Shown: positions 24,245 to 34,300 of the stretch, one piece after another
Position numbering within the stretch: the first letter of the stretch is position 1
Layout: each line of letters opens with the position of its first letter
Assembly: GCF_028751195.1 (NCBI RefSeq)
Contig: NZ_CP066784.1
Span: forward strand, 4,588,001-4,652,000
Source: Alicyclobacillus sp. ALC3
Lineage (GTDB): Bacteria; Bacillota; Bacilli; Alicyclobacillales; Alicyclobacillaceae
Length of the DNA stretch: 64,000 bases
Direction of reading: 5' to 3'
Notes under the pieces: generated by a model
Told to the model about the DNA's origin: nothing
Seen by the model: the letters and a program-made list of their open reading frames with translations, nothing else
Database searches by the model: none
Position numbers and translations under genes: made by a program

Positions 24245-25135
24245 TCATAGTGGAATCTCCTTTCTGATCCGGTATTGGAACCCTTGATCGGCAGTGAATT
24301 GCCGTTCTACTCGGCCGACCTCAACGAGGCGCTGCAAGTGGGCCATCAGGGTTCGACGCGCGACCTCCGTGGCAGCTGGCGCTACCGTCTGCCCGTACAC
24401 CTGTGCGAACACTTCGTCAGTGGTCCGCCACGCTGGTAGGGTGGCGCAAATTTGCTCTTCTCGACGCAATCGTCGCTGAAGCAGAGCTTCGGCCGCTTCG
24501 GCGGCGCTTTGCAAGACATTCCCGTGACCCGGTCCGGCGAGTTGACAACCGCTCGAGGCAATGTGCGCCAGCGCGTCGTAATAAGTTTGCATGTGTCCAT
24601 CGGGTGGCCCAATCCAGACGGAACCGTCCCCAGCCAAATGGTCACCCACCAAAATCGCGGACTCGTCCGGGATTACGAGATGGACATGTCCGTGCGTGTG
24701 CCCGGGTTTATGAACGACTGCTACTGTGAGGTCCCCGCCGACATTGAACGTCTCTGGTGTAGGCAGGACGCGTACAGCATCATCGGGGTGCATCGAAAGC
24801 ACGGCAGGTTGCAGGTCGTGTGCTTGCACGTAGATTGGCGCAGCGAGTCTTTCGGCCAGTTTAGGCAGGCCATCGGTATGATCCCGGTGGTAGTGCGTGG
24901 CAACCAATCCGATGACATGATTGACGCCAAGCGACTGTAAGTGGTCCACACACGCCTGCACCTGCGCATCGTCCGTGCTGCCGAAGTCCACCAGCAGCGC
25001 TTCGTCCTTGGTGCAGATGAGGTACGTGTTGGTGACGAATGCGGGCGGGAGGGTCGGTGTTGGAACTGCCCACTGCCAAACGGATTGCGACATCTTGACA
25101 AGTTTGGAGAATTCCTCGCCTGCATGATTTGTCAC
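24245..25135 (-). CDS. MBL-fold metallohydrolase with C-terminal winged helix
   Basis: 296 aa. The metallo-beta-lactamase signature THYHRDHTDG (HxHxDH) is at about residues 80-89, followed by KPGHTHGHVHL and LVGDHLAG for the other metal ligands. The C-terminal 60 residues (VARRTLMAHLQRLVEVGRVE) look like the winged-helix tail of LACTB2-like or glyoxalase II-type hydrolases. Substrate could be a thioester or nucleic acid; the sequence does not decide. GTG start behind AGGAGGG (8 nt). Confidence 0.88.
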   Translation of the reverse strand: MTNHAGEEFSKLVKMSQSVWQWAVPTPTLPPAFVTNTYLICTKDEALLVDFGSTDDAQVQACVDHLQSLGVNHVIGLVATHYHRDHTDGLPKLAERLAAPIYVQAHDLQPAVLSMHPDDAVRVLPTPETFNVGGDLTVAVVHKPGHTHGHVHLVIPDESAILVGDHLAGDGSVWIGPPDGHMQTYYDALAHIASSGCQLAGPGHGNVLQSAAEAAEALLQRRLRREEQICATLPAWRTTDEVFAQVYGQTVAPAATEVARRTLMAHLQRLVEVGRVERQFTADQGFQYRIRKEIPL

Positions 25136-25227
25136 GCTGTTGCCCTCCTTTGCTCAGGCTTCCCGCCGTGTGATGGTTACAACTATAATGAGAGCACAGG
25201 ATAAACGGAAAGTCGAGGTGGCATTGC

Positions 25228-27342
25228 GTGTCCAGGTTTGATGACACGGCCTACTACATCAATCGGGAGCTGAGTTGGCTCGCGTTCAATGAGCGGGTGT
25301 TCGCGCAAGCACTGGACAGTGGGGTGCCGCTGCTCGAACGGCTGAAATTCCTCTCCATCACAGCATCTAACCTTGATGAGTTCTTTATGGTCCGCGTAGC
25401 CGGATTGAAGGACCAAGTCAAAATTGGGTTCCATAGACCAGACAACAAGACGGGTATGACGCCCCGCGAGCAGTTGCTCGAACTTTCAAAGCGTGTTCAC
25501 CGAAATGTGGGCGAGGCCTACAGGTTACTTGACAACGTGTTGTTCCCGGAGCTTCTCCATGCAGGTATTCAGTTTCTCTCTGTCCGCGACCTGGCGCCGA
25601 ACCAGTGGGCCTATTTGCGCGACTTCTATCACCAACATGTGTTTCCGGTGTTAACGCCACTCGCGATTGACGCGAGTCACCCGTTTCCGATGTTGGCTGG
25701 ACGGAGCCTCAACTTGGCGGTTTTGTTGCGTCCTGACGTTGCGGAGGTGGAGGAAGACGTGCTCTTCGCAGTCGTTCAGGTTCCGTCTGTTTTGCCGCGT
25801 TGTGTGGAGGTTCCAGCAGAGGATGGACGGGAAACCTTTGTGTTCCTCGAAGACGTCATTACAACGTTTATCGAGACATTATTTTCCGGGAACCAGGTGT
25901 TAGAGACAGCCGCATTTCGCATCACGCGAAATGCTGATATTAATGTGGACGAGGAGAGCGCCGAAGACCTGCTGGAAGAGATCGAAAAGGAGCTCAAGAA
26001 ACGCCGGCGTGGAGATGCGGTACGTCTCGAAGTGGCTGCCGATATGAGCCCATCCTTACTGGAAGCGCTGTGGGACTGGGTGGAACTCGAGGAAGACGAC
26101 ATCTACAGTATCAACGGGCCACTTGACCTGACTTTTCTTGCACGGCTCAATTTGTGGGTGGACGTTAGTTCCCTGTCCTATCCGCCAATACACCCTCAGC
26201 ATCCGCAAGACTTTTTGGGTGAGGCCGGGATCTTTGAGACAATCGCAAAACAGGACGTGTTGACGTTTCACCCATATGAGTCTTTTGATCCCGTTGTGCA
26301 GTTCATCGACTGCGCCGCGGACGACAAAGACGTGCTTGCCATTAAACAGACGTTGTATCGGGTTGGCGGCTCATCACCTGTTGTAAGCGCCCTCGCTCGA
26401 GCAGCAGAGAACGGCAAACAAGTCACGGTCCTGCTGGAGCTGAAGGCCCGGTTTGATGAGGAAAACAACATCGTCTGGGCAAAGAAGCTTGAAGAAGCAG
26501 GTTGTCATGTGATCTACGGTGTGGTTGGGTTAAAAACCCACAGCAAAGTTGCGCTCGTGGTGCGCAAAGAGCGGGATGGTATCCGGAGATACGTGCACAT
26601 GAGTACTGGCAACTACAACGAAGTGACTGCGCGCGTCTACACGGATATTGGGATGTTCACGACTCGAGAGGACTTCGGTCACGACGTATCTGCTTTTTTC
26701 AATCACTTGACTGGGCATGCAACGACCCCTCAGTGGCGTCTCCTGACGACTGCGCCGAACGGTCTAAAGCGTCGGTTCCTCGAGTTAATCCACCGCGAGA
26801 TTGAGACCAGTTCGCCAGGGAATCCTGGGCGCATCATTGCAAAGATGAACTCATTGACGGACAAGGACATCATTGTGGCGCTCTATGAGGCGTCTTGCAA
26901 AGGTGTAGAGGTTGACTTGCTGGTGCGCGGAATCTGTTGTCTGCGGCCGGGACTGCCAGGTGTCAGTGAGAACATTCGGGTATCGAGCATTGTCGGGCGC
27001 TTTCTTGAACACAGCCGCATCTTTTACTTTCGCGGCGGGGGAGCAGAGGAGGTGTACCTGTCGAGCGCAGATTGGATGACGCGAAACATGATTAGCCGGG
27101 TGGAACTGTTGTTTCCGGTCGTACAAGACAACCTGAAGGCGCGTCTGCGTCACATTTTGGATGTTCAGCTGACCGACAACGTAAACCGCTATGAACTGCT
27201 GCCATCGGGGGAGTACGTCAAAGTAACGGAAGCCGGCGATTTAGTTGGAAGTCAGATGCGTTTCTACGCTGAGGCGTGTGAACACGCAGTGCGGCACGAG
27301 AGTTCGTTTGCGCAGATTATCCCGCTGACGACGCCGCAGTAG
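25228..27342 (+). CDS. ppk: Polyphosphate kinase 1
   Basis: 704-aa PPK1, of normal length. The N-terminal domain contains YINRELSWLAFNERV, the middle has RITRNADINVDEE, and the C-terminal catalytic domains have LELKARFDEENNIVWAKKLE and GLKTHSKVALV with the phosphorylated His. RYVHMSTGNYNE and LSSADWMTRNM complete the family signature. It makes polyphosphate from ATP reversibly. GTG start behind GAGGTGG. It faces ppx tail to tail with only 15 bp between, so synthesis and breakdown genes are paired. Confidence 0.97.
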   Translation: MSRFDDTAYYINRELSWLAFNERVFAQALDSGVPLLERLKFLSITASNLDEFFMVRVAGLKDQVKIGFHRPDNKTGMTPREQLLELSKRVHRNVGEAYRLLDNVLFPELLHAGIQFLSVRDLAPNQWAYLRDFYHQHVFPVLTPLAIDASHPFPMLAGRSLNLAVLLRPDVAEVEEDVLFAVVQVPSVLPRCVEVPAEDGRETFVFLEDVITTFIETLFSGNQVLETAAFRITRNADINVDEESAEDLLEEIEKELKKRRRGDAVRLEVAADMSPSLLEALWDWVELEEDDIYSINGPLDLTFLARLNLWVDVSSLSYPPIHPQHPQDFLGEAGIFETIAKQDVLTFHPYESFDPVVQFIDCAADDKDVLAIKQTLYRVGGSSPVVSALARAAENGKQVTVLLELKARFDEENNIVWAKKLEEAGCHVIYGVVGLKTHSKVALVVRKERDGIRRYVHMSTGNYNEVTARVYTDIGMFTTREDFGHDVSAFFNHLTGHATTPQWRLLTTAPNGLKRRFLELIHREIETSSPGNPGRIIAKMNSLTDKDIIVALYEASCKGVEVDLLVRGICCLRPGLPGVSENIRVSSIVGRFLEHSRIFYFRGGGAEEVYLSSADWMTRNMISRVELLFPVVQDNLKARLRHILDVQLTDNVNRYELLPSGEYVKVTEAGDLVGSQMRFYAEACEHAVRHESSFAQIIPLTTPQ

Positions 27343-27357
27343 TGACCTGCGCCTGGG

Positions 27358-28836
27358 TTATTTTGAATGATTGTTCTGCGAAATAGAAAGTTTAGCCCCA
27401 AACAGTTTGAGGAACGCCTTCTGTACGGATTCCAGACCTACATCTATGGGTGCCCACTGTGGCAGTTGCAATACGACTTTATTTGGTTTCATGTTCACTT
27501 CGATGTCGCTGACCGTCACACTCGTCTCGTACACTAAAGTGCGCGAGAGAGTAACGAGCAATGACAACTGGCGATACACTTTATCCCCTTTTCCGAGAGC
27601 AATTTTCCCGATTATAAGAAGTTCTTCTTGCGTGAACCCGTACAGGTACGAAGAACGCACCAGGTAGTCCGTGTGACGGCCGGACTTTTCCACGTTGACC
27701 AGTGTCCCAGCCTGCTCGACGCGGGCTGCGACGGCAGCAAATTGAGACCACCGCGCAGGCAGGCGATGAAGGGATTCAAGTTTTTCGAACAAGTATTCGA
27801 CGCATGTAGCCACGCGCTCTGCTGCCTCCACGTGAATGCCGAACAAGCGCATAAAGTTCTCTGTGCTGTGGCTGCGTACGGAAGGTACAACTGGACTTAT
27901 CCGCGAACGAAACCAGTGTTCGTAAAACACGCCTTCGCGAAGCCCATTGCCGCTCACCAAAAAGTAAGGCGCACGAACGCACTGGACGAGTGCCAAAACT
28001 GCGGCAGCCCCTGCATGGATGACCTCAGCTCTGCTCTCGGAGAGGTCGGCGAGGCGACTGCGGTCTGCAGTTGATCCGTGACTGACTCTGTCATAGACCT
28101 GCGTCAACAGGGTCGTGTCAATCTGGTAGCCGTGGTATCTGTCGATGCCACCGCGCTGCATGCGTTGTGCGATCTTCCCAAGCGACCGGGCCGTTCCGCC
28201 TGTTCCGATGACGGGGAGTCCGATGCCTCGAGGAAGAAAGTCGATGGACTCAAAAATGTCACTCATGAATGTCATGATGAGCGCAGCCTGGTGTTCGTTC
28301 GCTCCGTTTGCGAATGCGCGGGTCAGCGTCAGTGCGCCGTAAGGCACACTAATTGCTTCGACGAGACTGCGATCGCGAACGAGCATCACCTCTGTACTCG
28401 CTCCACCCACGTCCACAAGGACTGCATCGGATATCTCCATGGTGTTCATGATGCCGAGATAACTGTAGTAGGCTTCTTCTCGCCCTGTGATCAAGCGGAA
28501 GTGAACGCCAGTTGCCGCCTCAATTTGAGCCAGTACATCTGCGCCATTTGCGGCTTGGCGTATCGCAGCGGTAGCGACCGCGATCCAACGGGTGACGTGG
28601 TACAAGCTGCCCACACGGACGAATGCAGACACGTCCACAACGGCCTGAGTGACACCTTGCTCCGACAGGCTGTGGTCAGCGTCGAGAAAACGGGCGAGGC
28701 GGGTGTTGCGCTTCATCCGGTAACACGGGCGGTATCCGCCGTTGGCATAGACCTCATAAATGACGAGTCGGGCAGAGTTCGACCCGAGGTCGATGATGCC
28801 GATTCGGTTGTCGTTGGGTAAGGGCTGATTATTCAT
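27358..28836 (-). CDS. ppx: Exopolyphosphatase / Ppx-GppA family phosphatase
   Basis: About 492 aa. The actin-like ATPase fold begins IGIIDLGSNSARLVIYEV, with DVGGASTEVMLV as the second phosphate loop. The C-terminal part (about 320-480, containing EAAERVATCVEYLFEKLESL and IIGKIALGKGDKVYRQLSLLV) is the HD-like domain of Ppx. It degrades polyphosphate chains, or pppGpp in GppA. I take ATG 28836 (AGGTG nearby) as start; the frame extends to 28890 without a better binding site. Pairing with ppk favours exopolyphosphatase. Confidence 0.92.
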   Translation of the reverse strand: MNNQPLPNDNRIGIIDLGSNSARLVIYEVYANGGYRPCYRMKRNTRLARFLDADHSLSEQGVTQAVVDVSAFVRVGSLYHVTRWIAVATAAIRQAANGADVLAQIEAATGVHFRLITGREEAYYSYLGIMNTMEISDAVLVDVGGASTEVMLVRDRSLVEAISVPYGALTLTRAFANGANEHQAALIMTFMSDIFESIDFLPRGIGLPVIGTGGTARSLGKIAQRMQRGGIDRYHGYQIDTTLLTQVYDRVSHGSTADRSRLADLSESRAEVIHAGAAAVLALVQCVRAPYFLVSGNGLREGVFYEHWFRSRISPVVPSVRSHSTENFMRLFGIHVEAAERVATCVEYLFEKLESLHRLPARWSQFAAVAARVEQAGTLVNVEKSGRHTDYLVRSSYLYGFTQEELLIIGKIALGKGDKVYRQLSLLVTLSRTLVYETSVTVSDIEVNMKPNKVVLQLPQWAPIDVGLESVQKAFLKLFGAKLSISQNNHSK

Positions 28837-28975
28837 CACACCTGACATTGTGGTCAAAGCGGTCGACTCAGTCAAGCGATAGGAGAACAACTAGAGAGAT
28901 ACGTTGGCTTTTTCGTTGCACGGGACGGCGCGCGGTGCTAACGTGGCTTCGAGAGAACTTTGGAGGGGTGCACCC

Positions 28976-29614
28976 ATGCATATCTACACACGCTCGGGAG
29001 ACGACGGCCAGACGAGTCTCATCTATGGTCGAAGGATTGATAAGGACGCGCGTCGGGTTGATGTTTACGGGACGGTAGATGAGACAAATTCCGTGCTAGG
29101 TGTGGCGTTATCGATGTTGACGGGGGACGAACAGTTCACAGACATCGTGCGCATGGGCGAACGAATCCAGCGCGACTTGTTTGATGTCGGACGCGACCTC
29201 GCGACACCAGAGGACAAGCGTGATGCTGCATACATTGAGTCGACAGACGTGGACTTGCTTGAGCGCATGATTGATGTGCTGTGGGCACAGGTCCCGCCAC
29301 TACAGAAATTTGTCCTGCCGGGCGGTCACCCCGCTGCGGCCATGCTGCACGTCGCGCGCACTGTGGCGCGGCGGGGAGAACGCGATGTTGTCGCATTATC
29401 TCGCGTCGAACCAGTCAACCCGGCGGTGCGTAAATACATGAACCGGTTGTCGGACCTCTTGTTTGCGATGGCTCGGGCTGTCAACGCCCGTACCGACACG
29501 GCTGAACCCGCCGTCGATTTTCAGGCTGCGAAGCCAGACCCGCTCAACGACCTCAAAATGCCGCAGCTTGAGGGCACAACTGAGCAGCTGCCAGAGACAG
29601 ACGGAGGGCACTGA
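28976..29614 (+). CDS. Cob(I)yrinic acid a,c-diamide adenosyltransferase, PduO type
   Basis: 212-aa ATP:corrinoid adenosyltransferase forming coenzyme B12. The ATP-binding N-terminus is YTRSGDDGQTSLIYGRRIDK, followed by YGTVDETNSVLG, DLFDVGRDLATPE and the corrinoid-site block VLPGGHPAAAMLHVARTVAR. The start is ATG 28976 with TGGAGGGG 8 nt upstream; longer in-frame starts overlap the ppx promoter side. The C-terminal 35 residues are extra and low in complexity. It probably supplies adenosylcobalamin to NrdJ two genes downstream. It overlaps nothing and is 4 bp from the HAD gene. Confidence 0.93.
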   Translation: MHIYTRSGDDGQTSLIYGRRIDKDARRVDVYGTVDETNSVLGVALSMLTGDEQFTDIVRMGERIQRDLFDVGRDLATPEDKRDAAYIESTDVDLLERMIDVLWAQVPPLQKFVLPGGHPAAAMLHVARTVARRGERDVVALSRVEPVNPAVRKYMNRLSDLLFAMARAVNARTDTAEPAVDFQAAKPDPLNDLKMPQLEGTTEQLPETDGGH

Positions 29615-29618
29615 GCCG

Positions 29619-30413
29619 ATGCTTGAGAACGTGCGGGTCGCGCTGCTGGACATCGACGGAACGCTGTGTCGCGGAGCGAGCGCCATAGCGGGGGCTGCGG
29701 AGTTCGTCGAGCGCATCCGGGATCGAAAGATTCGCCCCGTATTTTTCACAAACAACGCAACGCGAACGCCAGAGCAGGTGGTGTCGTATCTGGCTAGTTG
29801 CGGAATTGGCGCACACATCGATGAAGTCTGCACTTCTGCCCAATTTGCGGCACACATCATAGCGAAACGCGTGGGCGAGCGCGCAAAGGTAGCGTACATC
29901 GGTCAAAGTGGGTTGGAACAAGCGCTGAGCGAACAGGGCTGTGTTCTGGTCAGGCCACCTTCCAAACCTGAATTAGGCGGAGACAGGGGAGTGAGGCATG
30001 CGGCCGAGGCAGCTGTCATGGGACTCGACCCAACTGCCACGTATGCCACACTCGCGTGGTTTTGTCACCAAGTTGTGGGCATTGGTTGGTACATGCTCAC
30101 GAATAACGACGCGCGGTTCCCGAGCGACGATGGATTTGTGCCGGGAAACGGCGCCTTGGGCAGCTTCGTGACAACGGCGACCGGCATCAAGCCGGTCGTC
30201 GCGGGCAAGCCCAATCCGGATTTTGTCCGCTATACGCTTGAACGTTTTTCTGCAGAAGTCGATGAAGCTGTGGTCATTGGTGACAATGGAGCCACGGACA
30301 TTAGGGCGGGGCTCGCAGCCGGTGTATTGACGATTCAGGTTCGCTCCGGGGTGCCATTGCCAACTGAAGGTTCAGAAGCGGACTTTGTGGTGGACTCTGT
30401 CGCTGACCTGTAA
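29619..30413 (+). CDS. HAD-IIA family phosphatase (NagD-like)
   Basis: 264 aa. HAD motif I is LLDIDGTLCRGA (nucleophile Asp), motif II FFTNNATR, and motif III/IV PNPDFVRYTL ... VVIGDNGATDIRAGLAAG. The cap insertion between motifs II and III is the IIA type seen in NagD and p-nitrophenyl phosphatase. Likely substrates are sugar phosphates or nucleotides. The start is ATG 29619 with GGAGGG about 10 nt upstream, 4 bp after the adenosyltransferase stop, so the two are co-transcribed. Confidence 0.9.
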   Translation: MLENVRVALLDIDGTLCRGASAIAGAAEFVERIRDRKIRPVFFTNNATRTPEQVVSYLASCGIGAHIDEVCTSAQFAAHIIAKRVGERAKVAYIGQSGLEQALSEQGCVLVRPPSKPELGGDRGVRHAAEAAVMGLDPTATYATLAWFCHQVVGIGWYMLTNNDARFPSDDGFVPGNGALGSFVTTATGIKPVVAGKPNPDFVRYTLERFSAEVDEAVVIGDNGATDIRAGLAAGVLTIQVRSGVPLPTEGSEADFVVDSVADL

Positions 30414-30610
30414 CTTGTGCTTGTGATTGCTGAAACTGACCAGCTTGAGTACCTAGCGGGCAGCTTGGATTAGGTCTGAAGATGAGTCGTCCAAGCTGGG
30501 TCGGTATAAAAAATATATTTGTCTCTTGACAGCCAAAGATGCTGCGGAGGCCTTGTCCCACGCGGGCAAACGGCGGTTTCGGGAGCGCCCGGACGCTGCA
30601 CTTGGTAGTC

Positions 30611-30639
30611 TTGATAGCCATACATCTAGTGTGTATAAT
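30611..30639 (+). promoter_or_regulatory. SigA promoter of nrdR-nrdJ
   Basis: TTGATA (30611-30616), exact 17-bp spacer, TATAAT (30634-30639), about 190 bp ahead of nrdR. The 416-bp gap 30414-30829 otherwise holds only the possible NrdR boxes. Confidence 0.75.
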
Positions 30640-30675
30640 CGTCGTTGTGGCCGTTATGTGCGCTATATCTAGTTA
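30617..30675. promoter_or_regulatory. Possible pair of NrdR boxes overlapping the promoter
   Basis: gccatacatctagtgt (30617-30632) and gcgctatatctagtta (30660-30675) each match about 11 of 16 positions of the NrdR consensus acactatatatagtgt. They are 43 bp apart, about four helical turns, whereas known pairs are usually three turns apart. Both straddle the start site of the nrdR promoter. Weak matches, so this is tentative. Confidence 0.35.
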
Positions 30676-30829
30676 CACAGTTTGCTCGGCGTCCGTGTAC
30701 ATAACCGCGTACGGTCCGCAATTTCGAATGGATAGTGCGGATGGCAGATTTGCGTACGAAGCGAAGCTCTCAGCAGTTGGACAGCCATCAAGGGCGCTGT
30801 AGTTGCTTCCTTCGCAGGGAGGCGGACGA

Positions 30830-31309
30830 ATGCGTTGCCCATATTGCCAGTCAGAGAACTCCAGGGTGCTCGAGTCGCGTATGAGCGAGGATGGCACAGC
30901 GATCAGACGTCGGCGAGAGTGTGCCAACGACGAGTGTGCTCGTCGCTTCACCACCTACGAAAGGGTTGAACAGCGCCCCTTGATGGTAGTGAAGAAGAAT
31001 GCCGAACGGGAACAGTTTTCAACTGAAAAGCTATATCGCGGCATTCTTAAAGCCTGCGAGAAACGGCCCATCTCGACCGCGCAGGTAGAGGTCGTTGTTG
31101 CTGAGATCGAACGTGACCTGCGCTTGGAATACGAGCGCGAGGTTCCATCGTCGGTCGTAGGCGAGCGAGTCATGGAGGCGCTAAAACAACTTGATGGCGT
31201 GGCATATGTCCGGTTTGCGAGTGTCTATCGAGAGTTCCGCGACGTGGCTACATTAGCTCAAGAGGTACTTTCCTTGTTGAGTGAAAGTTCCGACAAAAAC
31301 CGCAACTGA
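30830..31309 (+). CDS. nrdR: Transcriptional repressor NrdR
   Basis: 159 aa, the standard length. It has an N-terminal zinc ribbon (MRCPYCQSENSRVLESR ... CANDECARRFTTYE) and an ATP-cone (LMVVKKNAEREQFSTEKLYRG onward) that senses dATP/ATP. It represses ribonucleotide reductase genes when dATP is high. The start is ATG 30830 behind AGGGAGG. It is 67 bp upstream of nrdJ, so it is likely autoregulated and controls NrdJ in the same transcript. Confidence 0.97.
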   Translation: MRCPYCQSENSRVLESRMSEDGTAIRRRRECANDECARRFTTYERVEQRPLMVVKKNAEREQFSTEKLYRGILKACEKRPISTAQVEVVVAEIERDLRLEYEREVPSSVVGERVMEALKQLDGVAYVRFASVYREFRDVATLAQEVLSLLSESSDKNRN

Positions 31310-31376
31310 CATCACACTACCTTTCATCGTAACTGGATTCATTTCGGCTGCGACGGGTCTTTGGGAGGGTATGTAA

Positions 31377-34300
31377 ATGGGACAAATGATTGAACAAAGC
31401 ATGCTGCCGTTCACAGCAGAGGACTGGCTCGGCGCGACTGGAGAACGAATCGTAGCTGACCGCTACCTGCTCAAGGATGTTCGGAAGGAGACACTTGCTG
31501 TTGGCTCGCTGGTTGTGGCGGTGCTCGACACCAAACGCGCGTACCACGAGTTGGCACGCGTGACGTCAATTGACACGACGACGAAGCAAGTGACCGTCAC
31601 ACTAAAGGATGGGACCAGCCAAGTTCTGCCGATGCAACAGGTAGATGTGCTCTCTGAAACCTCACCACGGGAAATGTGGCGGCGTGTCGCTCGGGGGGCC
31701 GCGTCGGTCACTGGCAATCCGGCCGTGTGGGAAGAGAAGTTTTACAACCTGCAGAGTCATTGGCGATACGTGCCGGGTGGACGGATCAACGCTTCCATGG
31801 GGACTGGAATGCAGACGACGAGTTATAACTGTTTTGTGATCCCGAGCGTCGGCCCGAGCCTGCGCGACTACGCAGAGTCTTTCGGACAAACCCTGGAAAT
31901 TCAGGCTCGCAGCGGCGGCGTCGGAATGAACTTGTCCCGAATTCCGCCACAGGGGACGCTTGTTCCCGTTTCGGATGCACCCCGCACGTCCCAGTTGCAC
32001 CTCGTGCTCGATGTGTGGCACGCTGACTTATTGGATTTCCTTGCAGCCTCTTATCCGCACAGCACCAAGGTCGTGCGTGTGAACCGCGCCTTCCTGCGCG
32101 CTGTAGAAGAGCAAGCAGAGTGGACCTATCGGTTTCCAGACACCACCGCCACGGACTACGACGGTGTGTGGAACGGTCGTCTGGAAGACTGGGAACAGGA
32201 CGGGCGTCCCGTCGTGAACGGCGAAACGGTCTCAGCGAAGGACCTGTACGAACAGATTTTGGCCAGTGGAGCATTGGTCGTGTCGGACATTGTCGGGTCG
32301 ACCGTGCTACCCGGCGACCAGCGCGGAACGATTGCTGGTGCGCTTGCAGACATGTGGGAGCGGATGCAAGAAGGAAAGCGCGTGTCGGTTATCCTTTCCA
32401 CACTTCGCCCACGCTACAGCTATGTGCGCGGTGTGAACGGCCGCAGTTCGGGCGCGTTTTCTTGGGGTCAACTGTACGACAAGGGCAACCAGGTGTTCGG
32501 TGATGGCTTTGGGCCGGTTGGCGTCGGCGAGATTATGAGCGTCGGCTGTCAACTGACACTGCAGGGTGGGTCTCGCCGTGGTGCTTTGATGCTCATCTTG
32601 AACGACCGCCACGCGGACATTTTGAAGTTTATCCGCTGCAAACAAGTTGATGGGGTCATAACGGGCGCCAATATCTCTGTCGGGATTTCCGAGCAGTTCA
32701 TGGAAGCAAAGAAAAAGGGCGAGATGTGGCAGATTGGTTTTGTGCCGAAGCATGAGGAAGCGGAGTTTCAGGGCGATTTCGACGCGTGGAGTGCTGCAGG
32801 AAAGCCATTTGAGATGACGGCGCAACTAGGCGCCAACGAGCTGTGGGACGAACTCGTGCGCTCTGCTTGGAAATCTGCGGAACCGGGAGTGGTCTTCCTC
32901 GGTCGGGCAAATCGCATGAGCAACAGCTACTACTTCAACCCACTGGTCGCGACCAACCCATGTGGTGAGCAGCCGCTGCCGGCAAACGGTATCTGTAACC
33001 TCGGAGCCGTTGTCCTCAGCCGCTTTGCTGCCGGATTTGCAGACTCTGGCGAGCGAGTGGAATTTGCAGATGCCGGGAAGGAAGCCGTGATCGGCAGTTG
33101 GTTGCAACAGCACTTTGACGACGACAGGGCTGAGTTCTTACTCCACCATGTCAAGTGGGAGGAACTTGAGGAAACGACTCGCAGTGGGTTGCGGTTCCAG
33201 GATGCCGTGATTGATGCGACATACTATCCATTTGAAGCGAATCGCCATAACCAACTGGCGGAGCGCCGAGTCGGACTTGGCATCATGGGCCTACATGACC
33301 TGCTGCTGTACTGCGGCATCCGCTATGGGTCAGAGGAATCCGTGCGGTTCATCGATGTGCTGATGGGTATGATGGCAGAGTGGAGCTACCTGGAGTCGGT
33401 CGAACTTGCCAAGGTAAACGGACCGTTTGACGCGTTTGACGCGGACTTGTTCCTACAGTCGGGTTACATGCAGCAAATGTCTGCTGAACGACCGCATGTG
33501 GCAGAGGCTGTGCGGACGTATGGAATCCGCAATGTCACAACGATGACCATCGCTCCAACAGGTACCACAGGCACTATGGTCGGTTGTTCTACAGGTTGTG
33601 AGCCGTACTACGCATGGTCGTACTTCCGTAATTCGCGCCTTGGGATGTTTGAGGAGAACGCAGCGATTGTGCAAGCGTACTACGATGCACACTCAGACGC
33701 GAGTGAACTGCCGTCGTACTTCCAAACCGCCATGGAGTTATCTCCAGAAGACCACGTCCGAGTGCAAGGCGCACTGCAGAAGTGGATTGACAGCTCCATC
33801 TCGAAAACATGTAACGCGCCAAACTCGTACACTGTCGAAGATACAAAACAGCTGTACGACCTAGCCTACGAACTTGGGTGTAAGGGAGTCACCATCTACC
33901 GCGACGGTTCGCGTTCGGAACAGGTACTGTCGCTGAAGGACGAAAAGTCTGAAGACAAGACAGAGACTCAGGCCACAACCGAAATGGCTGAGACCGAAGT
34001 GGCGACACAAGCAGCACAGTCACTCGTGGCCGCCGCGAAGACGCCTATTGCTGCTTCGCATCAAGCCGTTTATGAGAAGCGCAAGCGACCTGCTGTCCTG
34101 TACGGTGCCACGTACCGTAAGGATACACCGCTCGGAAAGGCGTACATCACGATTAACGATGATCCGGAAGAGCATGTCGCGCTCGAGATGTTCGTCAACA
34201 TTGGCAAGGCGGGGAGTGACGTGTACGCATCCAATGAGGCCTTGGGACGAGCAATCACGCTCTACTTGCGCGACTCCCGCAATCCGAACAAGGAAGCTGA

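Noticed and set aside
28078..28821. 247-aa plus-strand frame
   Set aside because: Antisense shadow of ppx; rich in Cys/His with no recognisable domain.
30539..30802. 87-aa frame upstream of nrdR
   Set aside because: It runs through a strong SigA promoter and lacks a binding site; composition is not gene-like.
31960..32440. Intein within NrdJ
   Set aside because: The extra segment lacks splicing-junction residues and homing-endonuclease blocks, and instead resembles a neighbouring part of NrdJ.
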